From: Phlebotomus papatasi
Lineage: Eukaryota > Arthropoda > Insecta > Diptera > Psychodidae
Reading direction: 5' to 3'
Length of the DNA: 64,000 nt
NCBI RefSeq assembly: GCF_024763615.1
Contig: NC_077222.1
Location: forward strand, 71,610,001-71,674,000
This document shows, piece by piece, positions 23,476-32,522 of this stretch; the first letter of the stretch is position 1; every line of letters begins with the position of its first letter. Made by a program: the position numbers and the translations under genes. Below the pieces are notes generated by a model, which worked only from the letters and a program-made list of their open reading frames with translations, searched no databases and was not told the origin of the DNA.

Positions 23476-24900
23476 AAATAAAAGAAATAATAAACCACAC
23501 CTAGAAATCTCCTTAGAGGGAGTAAGCGCATTCAGTTCCTCTATGAAACGTTGTGTCAACATTATTGTTACATATTATAAATTTTTGAAAGTAATTTTTC
23601 ATAAAATTAATTGAAAAGTTAAAATTTTCTTTAATTTAATAAAAAGCTAAACATAATATGGAGAACTTATGTCACAATCTTGAATACTCAGAAGGAAATA
23701 TTCCATCTAAAAATAGAACTTCAAACCCGATTTATGTTTTGAGGAGAATTTCAAGTCAATCATTTCAATTTGTATATCAATTAAGATGTTGAGCCTTTGA
23801 AAAGCAACACAAAATATGAATTTCATTAATTAAACTGTCACGTCATATTTTCAGATAAATCACCGCATGTCAATTGACATCATTTACTCTCATTTCTCGT
23901 ATTATTACAATATATATAAATAGAATGATAAATAATATTTCATTTGTATCATTTAATTGGAGTTGCTATTTTTTTCTTCTACTTGATTTTCCGTTTTGGC
24001 GATGTCACAGAAGCTAATAGACGAAACCAAGGGCATCAGAAATGCGATAAAATTAATACGTATCCTCTGAATGTTTATTCGAATGATTAACATGAGTGTA
24101 TTAAATATGTGCATGACTCTCACAATACACATGGAATAATTCAAGTTGCTATATTGAAAGATAAACAAATTAGCCAGAGAGTCAGAGCTTTGTAATTATA
24201 CGTGGGGGTTAAACAAGTAATGGTTTTCATATAAAATTCTTACGTATTAAATCGGTCAAGTGATTTTCGTTCAAAGACTTGTATACACTTTGAAGATATA
24301 TAGAGAGAAAAAAACGACCAAATGAACATAGTCATTAATAACATTGCTGAAGAAATGACTCATGGACTTTACAATTACTGTATTGCACTTCAGTTGTGGA
24401 GTATTAAGTGTTTTTTTTCTTATTTCCACATTCACTATAGGCCTCTCTCTTATATTTTCCAGCACTACGGTGTGCGTTTTTGTGCCAGACCACACAATGT
24501 ACATAAATAATTTTTGCTGTTTGTGTATAAAATTATGAAGTAAACAAAAACATTTTATATAACCTTGCTTAAAATGGTATTCACTGTATAAAAGCTTAAT
24601 ATAGATAAGTTATATTAATAAGATTGGCGTATTGTGAACTGTATTATATTTATTTGTTGTTCTTCTTTTCTTTTTAATTTTATATTATCGGCATTGTGCT
24701 ATTTTGCTACGGATACTATAAACTTTTATTACTGCTCGAACTCTAAAAAGAGTTCAATAAATATAATACTTCAATTTTGGGCTTCATAACATTATCTTTT
24801 AGTTCGTGCCTTAATTGATTTATCTTTATATTTAATTATTTAAAGAAGGAATTGACGGACCTGGACGCCAAACTGTTACTGATACTCAACTTTGACTCTG
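23476..24900. other. Repeat-poor intron block
   Basis: This is AT-rich and contains no family seen elsewhere. ORFs on both strands at about 24270-24510 are mutually antisense and unconvincing. Confidence 0.35.
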
Positions 24901-24944
24901 AAATGTTTTTCTTTAAATGACTCAAGCTGTCTATATTCTACACC

Positions 24945-25040
24945 GATGAAAGCAAAAATTTCGAAAGTCAAAATTCCCGCAAGGGTCAAAATATCGAATG
25001 GATCAAAATCACAAATTATACCTTTCGGGATTTTGAATTT
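24945..25040. repeat. Foldback family J fragment (copy 3)
   Basis: It contains CGAAAGTCAAAATTCCCGC, GGGTCAAAATATCGAATGG and a terminal TTTCGGGATTTTG, the same short words in both orientations as in the copy at 38999-39510. It is truncated and immediately precedes hairpin M1. Confidence 0.5.
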
Positions 25041-25042
25041 AA

Positions 25043-25179
25043 GGCTTCTCTACACGCTGACTGGGAGCAATGTTCGTCAAAAATTAGTTTTTGAAGGAAA
25101 TTGTGTCTAGGCGGAAACATTAAAATTCTTTCAAAAATGGAATTTTTGACAAAAAATTGTTTCCAGTGTGTAGAGGCCT
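25043..25179. mobile_element. Hairpin MITE M1 (GGCNTCTACACA ends)
   Basis: The left arm is GGCTTCTCTACACGCTGACT with GGAGCAATGTTCGTCAAAAA. The right arm, reverse-complemented, begins GGCCTCTACACACTGGAAAC. The element is about 137 bp with a CGTCAAAAATT / AATTTTTGACA pair inside. Related hairpins lie at 25331, 44851 and 44991. Confidence 0.75.
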
Positions 25180-25270
25180 TTATTTAGAATTTTGGCTCAA
25201 AAGTTTTTGGTGTAAGGGATTTGGGTTCTGCGTGGTTACGACTTACCCGTCTATACACTATGAGGAATAT

Positions 25271-25513
25271 CCTCTACACATGAGAGAAATTTATGTCCAT
25301 ATTGGTTCAAATTCCCTACACTTCTGTAAAGGCGTCTACACATTGGGAGCAATTTTCGTCAAAAATTGCGTTTTTGGCAGAAATTTGACGTTTCCCCCTA
25401 CAACGCTGCAGGGAATTTCCTTCAAAAAAGCAATTTTTGACAAAAATTGCTCCCAATGTGTAGAGGCCATAACTCTTCAATATGGACATGAATTTCTCTA
25501 GTGTGTAGCGGCC
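25271..25513. mobile_element. Hairpin MITE N1, host of nested M2
   Basis: The left arm reads CCTCTACACATGAGAGAAAT and then TTATGTCCATATTGG. The right arm, reverse-complemented, is GGCCGCTACACACTAGAGAA and then TTCATGTCCATATTG. M2 (25331-25468) is inserted between the arms. N2 (25563) and N3 (25842) are intact relatives. Confidence 0.72.
25331..25468. mobile_element. Hairpin MITE M2, nested in N1
   Basis: The left arm is GGCGTCTACACATTGGGAGC and the right arm, reverse-complemented, is GGCCTCTACACATTGGGAGC, almost perfect. The element is 138 bp with AATTTTCGTCAAAAATTGC in the arms. It interrupts N1, so it is younger. Confidence 0.82.
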
Positions 25514-25562
25514 AAAAGGGAGACTTAAGAAACAATACGAACGAGGCTGATTTGGTCTTATG

Positions 25563-25674
25563 TCCTGTACACACTAGAGATATTTATATCCATCTTCAAG
25601 GGTTTTTCGTACACAACAAAAACGTAGGGAATTTGCTTCAATATTGACATAAGTTCTTCTAGTGTGTAGAAGCC
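25563..25674. mobile_element. Hairpin MITE N2
   Basis: The ends are CCTGTACACACTAGAGATAT and, reverse-complemented, GGCTTCTACACACTAGAAGA. Internal TTTATATCCAT pairs imperfectly with ATTGACATAAG. The length is about 112 bp. Confidence 0.7.
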
Positions 25675-25841
25675 ATTATTGCTAATCTTTAGGCATTTTT
25701 TTTCAATAATTCTCTTTAATAATTGAAATATCAATATGATTTATTGAATACTACATTTCCATATTTGTCCCTAATGTAACTTAAAATAAAAAATACAATA
25801 AATTTGAATGTGTTTTATGTCCATATTCCTTGCTCTTTAAT

Positions 25842-25950
25842 GATCTGTACACACTAGAGAAATTTATGTCCATACTGAAAAAAATTGCCTACGCTTTTGT
25901 AGGAAAAACTGTTAAATATGGATATAAATTTTCTACAGTGTGTAGAGGCC
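25842..25950. mobile_element. Hairpin MITE N3
   Basis: The left end is CTGTACACACTAGAGAAATT and the right end, reverse-complemented, is GGCCTCTACACACTGTAGAA. The internal pair is TTATGTCCATA / TATGGATATAA. The length is about 108 bp. It is the third N copy within 700 bp. Confidence 0.72.
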
Positions 25951-26111
25951 TTTATATTCTTTTTTTTTGTATCTTAGAAAATTTGGCATTTTCGACTTGT
26001 CATATTTTTCCCCAAGTTTGACTATCTATGGTGGTGGCCTTACTTGTGACCTGTCGCAATTTTTGTCAGAAAATGATTCCGAAAACCAAAAACTGTGATG
26101 TGTTACCGAAA

Positions 26112-26436
26112 TACAGTAGAGTCTCGCTATAGGCCATCGCTCTATAGTCCGCAATTTATCGACCGTTGATTTCAAAACACTGATTTTAAGTTAGGTTATG
26201 TTTTTTAGTATGCGACATGCATAATTATTTTAATATTTTTGGCAAACTTTATTAAGTAGTTGTGATAATTGTGATCCACAATGAAGAGAGCAAGGACAAG
26301 TACCACAATCGCAAAGAAAGTGGGAGCCGTCGAGCAATTTCAATACTAAAAATCGTTGAAAAAATTTCATGGACTATAGTGCGACCCAAGTGTCAAATTT
26401 GAAACTAAATATGGACTATAGCGAGACTCTACTGTA
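26112..26436 (+). mobile_element. pogo/Tigger-type MITE E1 (TACAGTAGAGTCTCGCTATA ends)
   Basis: The left end is TACAGTAGAGTCTCGCTATA and the right end, reverse-complemented, is identical over 20 bases. CAGT ends with TA duplication and a TCTCGCTATAG-like repeat are characteristic of pogo/Tigger elements. It still contains the start of a transposase-like ORF (26281-26349). It is nested in K3. Confidence 0.85.
26281..26349 (+). pseudogene. N-terminal transposase fragment in E1
   Basis: The 22-codon ORF reads MKRARTSTTIAKKVGAVEQF before its last two residues. A basic start followed by a Lys-Val-x3-Glu-x-Phe helix resembles the beginning of the CENP-B/pogo N-terminal DNA-binding domain. It is truncated by TAA and is a relic of the autonomous parent. 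Confidence 0.5.
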
Positions 26437-26549
26437 CATCAAAAATTTTTAATTTTCAGGTTTTTCAAAATTATTTTGTGGGACTGTAATTTTTTTTTGC
26501 GGAGAGGCCATAAGTAAAGACAGTAGCCACAAGTAATGCCGCCACCCTA

Positions 26550-28742
26550 CATCTCGAAATTTTTGAAGTAATTCGTGTATATTTTTCACCAAATTACTCT
26601 ATAAAATGGATAAAATGCATTTTTTCGTTTTTATAAAGTCAAAGATTACAATTAACAAGAGGGTTTGGCTTCAATTGATTTCTAAAAATATTGTATTCCT
26701 ATGAAAAGTCTTGAAAATACGTATTTAAATTGATTTCATACAGTGAATTTTTCTAGGACGTTTTACAAAAAGAAAAAAAATTATCGGATATACACTTCAT
26801 TTGTAGTTAATACACAAATTTATTGAAGTTGGGGTCATGCAAATTTCAACATGGTCATGCATAGATGAGAGAAAAATACAATGTTAAATAAGTCGTATTT
26901 GACTTTTTTATATATAAAAGTTAATCTCTTACGTCATATATTTGATATATTGTTTGTTTATTTTTTTTCGTTCAATTGTTTGTCGTTTCTACAGAAATAC
27001 AAGAGTAAAATTCCTATAAAATCACGTGACAAAATATAATTTTTTATGAGTATTTTATTTTTAAATTTCGTGTGATAATAAAATAAATCATGATTATTTT
27101 TTTTGCTTGAACCAGTATTGTCTTAATTGTTAAGATAGGAGAAAATTATATTATAACGAAAATTTTATTATAATTTTATATACTTAAAATGGATATAGTT
27201 GTCATTAGTCTCAGAACTTTAAATGTAAAGTGTGTGCACAAGTGTGTACTTTACGTAAGAACGTTGGGTGTATGAATAGTAATTTGTATTCCCCAAATAA
27301 CTTGCAAACTCGAGACATGATGTTTCGTAAAAGGAGTGTTCTAGTTACACTTGTAATAATTCACATGACAAATTGGAAATGAAGCAAGGAAAAAAAGTAC
27401 CTTGAACAAGGTTAATGAATCATTCATTTACATTAATGATAATTACAAAATAGAGAGAAACTGTCTGCTGAACATTATATAGAGAAAAATAAATAAATAA
27501 AAATGCTATTATATTCAAGGAAAATTGCTGGGAATATTTTTTTGTTTACTGGTTTTATTCTGTTTTTGATATTACGTCTGTGGCTCGACAAAATATGTAT
27601 GTATATCTATAAAATGTTGCGAAAAAAAAAAGAAGAAAAGCGTGTTTATATACTTGTTCTTTTTTGTAAATTGTTTTAAAAAAATGTGTGATACAAAAAT
27701 AAATTTGAGGAATTACATAGCCTTGATGATATTTCATTAGTATTCTGAGTTATCTCGCTATTCAAATCAATCCTCCAAGTGGATTTAATATTCATTCTGT
27801 CGGTACAATACATAAATTACCAAGTAGTTATCTGCTTATGCGCACACCTAGTCGACAACCTGAAATAATATAATGTACAACATATTATGTATTCAATCAT
27901 TGTACTTTGCCAATATATAAGTAGCACAGTCATGGGTTTCTCCACATCATACATATTATGTACATATAAGTGTTTCACTGTATGTTTAACATCATATCCA
28001 CCCATCCATTTATTCAGCACTTTCTTATATTTCCACTCCACATTATTATTATAATATTATTTTATATACATATAGACGGAGTTTCTTTCTTTTTCGCCCA
28101 TACACTTCATCTTTCTTGCATGGTCTATCTCGTTGCCTTTTTAACATATATATATATATATATATATGTATGCATATATACATATGTATACGGGATGTGT
28201 ACAAATGTAGCAATTGACACAAAGAAGGAATTTTTCGTTAAAGGCAAAGCCTCGATCGTGTTTTCAACTCACGACCAATTGTGTTGTGTGAAAGAGTAAG
28301 AGATAGAATATAAATTGAGAAGTTTAGCTACTATACTTACTTTTACCTCAATTTCAACTCTCCCCATAATTTTATTCACCGTCTGGTTTTCATATTTCCC
28401 TCACCGTTTGGCTTTTCAGCACTATACTATCCCCCTGTTGTAAATAGATGTATAAAGTGGAGAGTTTTGTACTTCCTCAATTTCTGTAAACTTAGCAATA
28501 GACTGTATACACAAAAAAAAACTCGAAAAGGTGGATAATTAAAATTTATGTTCTTTTCAAAATATTGCCTGAAAGAAAACGTATAACATCTCAAATTTAT
28601 CTTAGATTTTTTAATATCCCCATATATCCATAACTCATCCTTTGTAACTTTATATTTTAGCATATTTAAGATTGTTTGAAGACATGAGAAAAATACGTCC
28701 TGGTTTGTACGCTTTCCGTTTCTCCTTATATCAGTAACTGAG
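26550..28742. other. Repeat-poor intron block with TA microsatellite
   Basis: There are no family repeats. A (TA)n tract of about 24 bases lies at 28146-28169, followed by ATGTATGCATATATACATATG. The ORF at 27970-28299 reads straight through this tract and is not a gene. Confidence 0.4.
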
Positions 28743-29424
28743 CACTCTTAGAAAAAATTAGTTCGTACAAGCTCATATGCAGTTATTAGAACTATAAAAT
28801 ATAGTAAATATAGACCCAACTATATATTTAGTTTGGGTAACTAAATGAAATAGTTGGCCACAGTTAGTTAAAGTATCCTTTTCATTTAGTTATCACAACT
28901 AAATCAAAATAGTAATGGGTACTATAACATATTAGTTCCAATTACTAAATAAATGGGGTTGATACCCATCTTATTGGCTGTAATAACTATATCATATTAG
29001 TTGTGGTTACTATATAGCATTCATTGTGATGCATATTTCTTATTAGTTGCTTAAAATTCGAAAGAGCTTCAACGCATTACTAAAATAAAAACCACTCTTT
29101 ACTACTGGAAAAGTAGTCATAACTTTATGAAAATATAGGCCCATCTATTTACATTGGTTGTGAGAACTAAAAGGAATTAGTGACCAATATTAGTTGGGAT
29201 AATGATTTCATTTAATTAACACAAGCAAATATAATTGTATGAAAGCATTATGAAATAATTGCCGCAACTTATCCACGTAAATATTGTCTTATATTCTCAC
29301 TACTAATAAATTTATTATGAGTATAATGTTTTAAGAATATAATAACTATTTTAAATAGATTTTATAGTAATCGCCCGAACAACTAATTTTCATTAGTAAT
29401 CACGTCTAAATTTTTCTAAGAGTG
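28743..29424. mobile_element. MITE G (CACTCTTAGAAAAA ends), 682 bp
   Basis: The left end is CACTCTTAGAAAAAATTAGT and the right end, reverse-complemented, is CACTCTTAGAAAAATTTAGA. The interior is built from many degenerate copies of AACTAAATNAAATAGTTG and AATTAGT-type words in both orientations. There is no coding capacity. It belongs with C, F and H by its CAC...GTG ends followed by A-runs. Confidence 0.75.
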
Positions 29425-29501
29425 AGGCATTGAGAACAAACGATAGTAGATATCGACTATTATTTACTTACGTACATACTTAAGTAGTCACTTACGTCCC
29501 T

Positions 29502-29690
29502 TTAAGAGACAAAGCATCCTGCACAACACCTCGTCATTCCATACGATTTAAAGCCACCGTCCGCTAGCGTCGCAGCACCCACGTCGCAGGATTTGAGGAC
29601 ATCGTCCACTATGTTTTTCCATCTCGTCCGGGCACGCCCCCTCCTCCTCAACCTGACCGGATTTCGCTCATATTTGAGTACTCATATGGT
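29502..29690 (-). pseudogene. LINE fragment, C-terminal end of the reverse-transcriptase ORF
   Basis: On the minus strand the frame reads RNPVRLRRRGRARTRWKNIV, then DDVLKSCDVGAATL, and later MTRCCAGCF up to a TAA at 29502-29504. An Arg-rich R-G-R-x-R-T-R-W-K-N segment close to the stop is the familiar C-terminal end of many insect non-LTR retrotransposon ORF2 proteins. It is a relic: the upstream part is displaced by a MITE and a SINE, and a second fragment lies at 30117-30300. Confidence 0.65.
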
Positions 29691-29734
29691 TCATCCTTGT
29701 ACGGAATTACCTTACAGTTATTATTATTATTGAT

Positions 29735-29910
29735 CACTGAGAGAAATCCGAAAAAGTTAAAATAACATTCCGGAAATGTTAATTTTACCCTGCATTATTG
29801 ATCCGAAAACGGTGTAAATATTACCCTTTTTAGGTGTATTATGGGTTAAAGTTACTCTTTTTCATGTTAATTTTACGCTTAAAAAGGCGTAAAATTAACA
29901 TGAAAAAATA
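29735..29910 (+). mobile_element. MITE family C copy 1, 3' truncated
   Basis: It starts CACTGAGAGAAATCCGAAAA and contains the TTAATTTTAC / GTAAAATTAACATG fold-back pair. The right end is missing compared with the copies at 57397 and 62659. It interrupts or borders the LINE relic. Confidence 0.75.
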
Positions 29911-29929
29911 AATTTCTATTACGTAAATT

Positions 29930-30030
29930 TATATTACGTTTTATCACAGTTTTAAGAGTCGAATCAGAGATCTCATCCGCCCAACACCTAACGGTCTTGT
30001 CTATTGCGCCACTGAGATCCCCTTTTCCCT
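29930..30030 (-). repeat. tRNA-like SINE (copy 2)
   Basis: On the minus strand an A-box-like AGTGGCGCAATAGACAAGAC (about 29995-30014) and a B-box-like GATTCGACTC (about 29955-29964) are present. The TTACGTTTTATCACAG tail piece matches TTACGTTATATCACAG in the SINE at 36440-36728. The tRNA fold is not intact. Confidence 0.62.
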
Positions 30031-30116
30031 ACAGTTTCCCCATGGAAAGGCCTATAGACTCGGCGTAGTGTCTGTCTCTCAAAGAGCAGTTGATTTCTTT
30101 CTTCTTTGGGGGGTCA

Positions 30117-30300
30117 ACGATACTGTTTCCGGATCATACGTTAGTACTGGCCTCAGTATGATTCTGTATATTTTGATCTTTGTTGACCGCGAGAAGTTCT
30201 TTGATCGAAATTAACTTCTATTCCGACTTCATTACCCGTCGTCGTCAGTACCGTTTCGAGGTATTTGAAGTCATTGACAAACTCAAAATTCCACTCGCTC
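30117..30300 (-). pseudogene. LINE fragment, reverse-transcriptase distal part
   Basis: On the minus strand the frame begins EWNFEFVNDFKYLETVLTTT and continues GNEVGIEVN before frameshifts and stops. The Phe-x-Tyr-Leu-(Gly/Glu)-x-x-(Leu) stretch after the catalytic region is typical of non-LTR retrotransposon reverse transcriptases. It and the fragment at 29502-29690 lie in the correct order for one decayed ORF. Confidence 0.62.
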
Positions 30301-30982
30301 AAAGTTTAAGTTTTAAAGTTTTCTGATATTTATATAAAAATGTGTAACTTTTTAGATTTTTTATCTTTTTTTTTTAAAGAAAGAAAACATTGTAGAGTGC
30401 AATAATTCAAGAGAAACACGAAGAGAGAACGAGCAACAGAGTTTATTGAAGTTAACTGAACAACAAACTGCTGGTTTGAGAGTGAGAGATTTACAAAAGT
30501 TATAAGTGATATTCAGATTTTACCTTTGACAATACACCAATGCGGGTAGTTGAAGTAGAGTGTATAAGCAATTTTGATGTAAAAAGTTTTGTGGTTTCCT
30601 CAAACCATCATGGTACACTGACTCTTAAATGCAAATTTATGCTTGAACTTCACGACAATACAAAATGAATTCAAAATTACAATCATAATTTCATATTCAC
30701 CATGAAGTGTAGTTTAATGTTGGCGGAAAATATAATGAAAATGTTTCTTTTTTTTTATGAGAAAAAAAATCAGAGGAAGTCTTTTATTTTGTTCTTGCAG
30801 AATTTCACATCTAAATGGTCGATCGTTAGAAGAGACGGCAGTTAGAGAAAGTAGCCAATGTTTTCTATGCATATTTCGTACTATAATTTCAAATATCCTA
30901 CAGGTCAATGAACTTTTTTAGCTCTATCTAATAAAGGGTAGATGTTCGGAGTCCCTCAATTTCAAATATGATTTTTTTTAAA
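30301..30982. other. Intron stretch, nothing recognised
   Basis: This is AT-rich and contains no ORF with coding character and no shared repeat. Confidence 0.35.
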
Positions 30983-31267
30983 TAGGGTAAATTAAGCTAA
31001 TTCAAAACCTGCTTCAAATGGGAATTTTTCGCTACTCCAAATGGAAACGTCATTGTTTTCATGATAAATACAGTATTAAATTATTATATTTATATATTTT
31101 CTATACCACAGTTTCATTACGACGAGAATGACGATCATTTCTTCAATGGCCATGAATCCCTAAAGTATCTATGAATTCATAAGGATCTCGTCCTTTAAAG
31201 TCTAATAACTAAAAAAATTGCAGTGTTCGGTGGTACCCCGTATTCGGTGGTGCCCTAGTTTTCCCTA
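30983..31267. mobile_element. MITE family A copy 3, left end decayed
   Basis: The right end, reverse-complemented, is TAGGGAAAACTAGGGCACCA. The inside (TTTCTTCAATGGCCATGAAT, TCGTCCTTTAAAGTC) matches copy 2. The left end TAGGGTAAATTAAGCT no longer matches the family, so it is diverged or rearranged there. Confidence 0.65.
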
Positions 31268-31450
31268 AATATCTGAATTAAATTTCTCAACGACTGGAAC
31301 TTATTGACGAAATCACTATTTGTCCTAAATTCGGTTAACATTAAATCAATTACCTGATTGATGATTCAAAGCTAATTTGAAAATTTGGAAATCAAACTCT
31401 AAGAAATTAATAAAAAATTTCTGAAAATTGTTGAGCGTTTTAGATATCCG
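31268..31450. other. Spacer between MITE A3 and element D1
   Basis: AT-rich intron sequence of 180 bp. Nothing was recognised. Confidence 0.3.
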
Positions 31451-31995
31451 TAGGGTAAGTGCTCATAATTTTGTCCAGTTTCTTATTTTGGACACTTTGA
31501 AGATAACATTGGACACTAAAAATAAATTGATTAAAATTATGGATTTTTATTCCAATATTTGATGAAAAATGAATTCTATCTAAATATTTGTTCTTTTTTG
31601 GAAGATTTTAACACTTAATACGTTAAATTTTGAATATGATTTGAGTTGAAATTGCTTTGTTGAAAATTCAGTGTGAGCAATTGCTTACGAGAAATATGAC
31701 AGAACTTCGTGGCTTACTTCAGTCTTATTTAGTTTTGGTGAAGTACTAACAAAGTTTGTTCGCTGTTTTTGAGTGCTATTATTGAATATTCATTGAATAT
31801 TGTGTTGATTCACGTTACTGACGATTTGTACATTTGACCTGAAGTGAGATTTGCCTTGTGAATTATATTTTTCGTGTGAAAAATGGGAAATTTTTTAAGA
31901 CATTCACCAGTGAGGTGATGATTCTTATTTTGGACAGGTGTTTTTCTCACGAAATTTCGTGAAGTTTTAGCTTTTGTGATGACGCGGTTGGACAA

Positions 31996-32127
31996 ATGCC
32001 TGGAGAAACAAAGGAGCATCATGTCTACGAAAGAGATGTAGCGAGAAAAGCCTTGAAAGGCTCCCGGAAAGGCCAGGGAATGAGCGAATCCGCACGTACT
32101 TGGAGTATCGAAGTCAACTCACTTTAA
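31996..32127 (+). CDS. psq-type helix-turn-helix remnant of a pogo/Tigger transposase (in D1)
   Basis: The 43-residue ORF starts MPGETKEHHVYERDVARKAL and continues with KGQGMSESARTWSIEVNSL. The pattern Tyr-x3-Asp-x3-Ala-Leu, Gly-x-Gly-Met-Ser-x-Ser-Ala-x3-Trp-x-Ile-x3-Ser-Leu follows the psq-like helix-turn-helix of pogo-family transposases. The counterpart in D2 (45652-45783) has the same length and the same TAA directly after NSL and differs at only about four residues. The truncation therefore predates the two insertions. Whether the peptide is ever made is unknown. Confidence 0.65.
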   Translation: MPGETKEHHVYERDVARKALKGSRKGQGMSESARTWSIEVNSL

Positions 32128-32178
32128 TGAATGATATGGAAAGTTTCTGGGCTTCTGTGACATTCTACGTTTCCCTTA

Positions 32179-32280
32179 CATGAACAGGAAGAGGACTTGG
32201 TAAGATTGGTTCATAAAATGAAGAACAATGGGCATCCTGTTGAGGCGGATTATCTGTCCAAATTTACAGACAAGTTGTAA
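32179..32280 (+). pseudogene. Second DNA-binding remnant of the pogo-type transposase (in D1)
   Basis: This open stretch reads HEQEEDLVRLVHKMKNNGHP followed by VEADYLSKFTDKL and a stop. An E-x-(E/D)-L-V-x-(L/Y)-V-x-x-M-x-x-x-G-x-P motif is the usual start of the CENP-B/Tc5-type second DNA-binding domain in pogo and Tigger transposases. No start codon is needed because it continues the first domain in the parent. In D2 the copy ends earlier, at a TAG (45525-45527). Confidence 0.6.
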
Positions 32281-32522
32281 AAATTAATAACCAAGTTGTC
32301 CAAAATAAGAGTCAAATTCACCTCTACATATCAATTCATTTTTAAACGTATTAAAACTAATTTTAGTAAAAATGAGATGATAAATAGCTTGCCAAGTTTC
32401 TAAACAATCCTTCTGAAAAGAGAGTAACAAAAAAAGTCAATTAGTATTGAAAATATCGCACTTCAAACTTGGGATATCGATGCTTATATGAAGACTGTCC
32501 AAAATTATAAGCACTTCCCCTA

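Larger units (their letters stand above)
26027..26549. mobile_element. TAGGGTGG element K3, host of nested E1
   Basis: The left end is TATGGTGGTGGCCTTACTTG and the right end, reverse-complemented, is TAGGGTGGCGGCATTACTTG. The pogo-type MITE E1 (26112-26436) is inserted inside. Without it the element is only about 200 bp. TA is present at both borders. Confidence 0.75.
31451..32522 (+). mobile_element. pogo-derived element D1 (TAGGGTAAGTGCTCATAATT ends), 1072 bp
   Basis: The left end is TAGGGTAAGTGCTCATAATT and the right end, reverse-complemented, is TAGGGGAAGTGCTTATAATT. TA is present at both borders. It keeps two coding remnants in order: a psq-like helix-turn-helix (31996-32127) and a second helical DNA-binding piece (32179-32280). 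The catalytic DDE part is absent, so it is non-autonomous. An inverted copy of equal length lies at 45256-46325. Confidence 0.85.

Noticed and set aside
24841..24900. Possible retrotransposon coding scrap (reading around GIDGPGRQ)
   Set aside because: It is too short and has no motif that I can assign.
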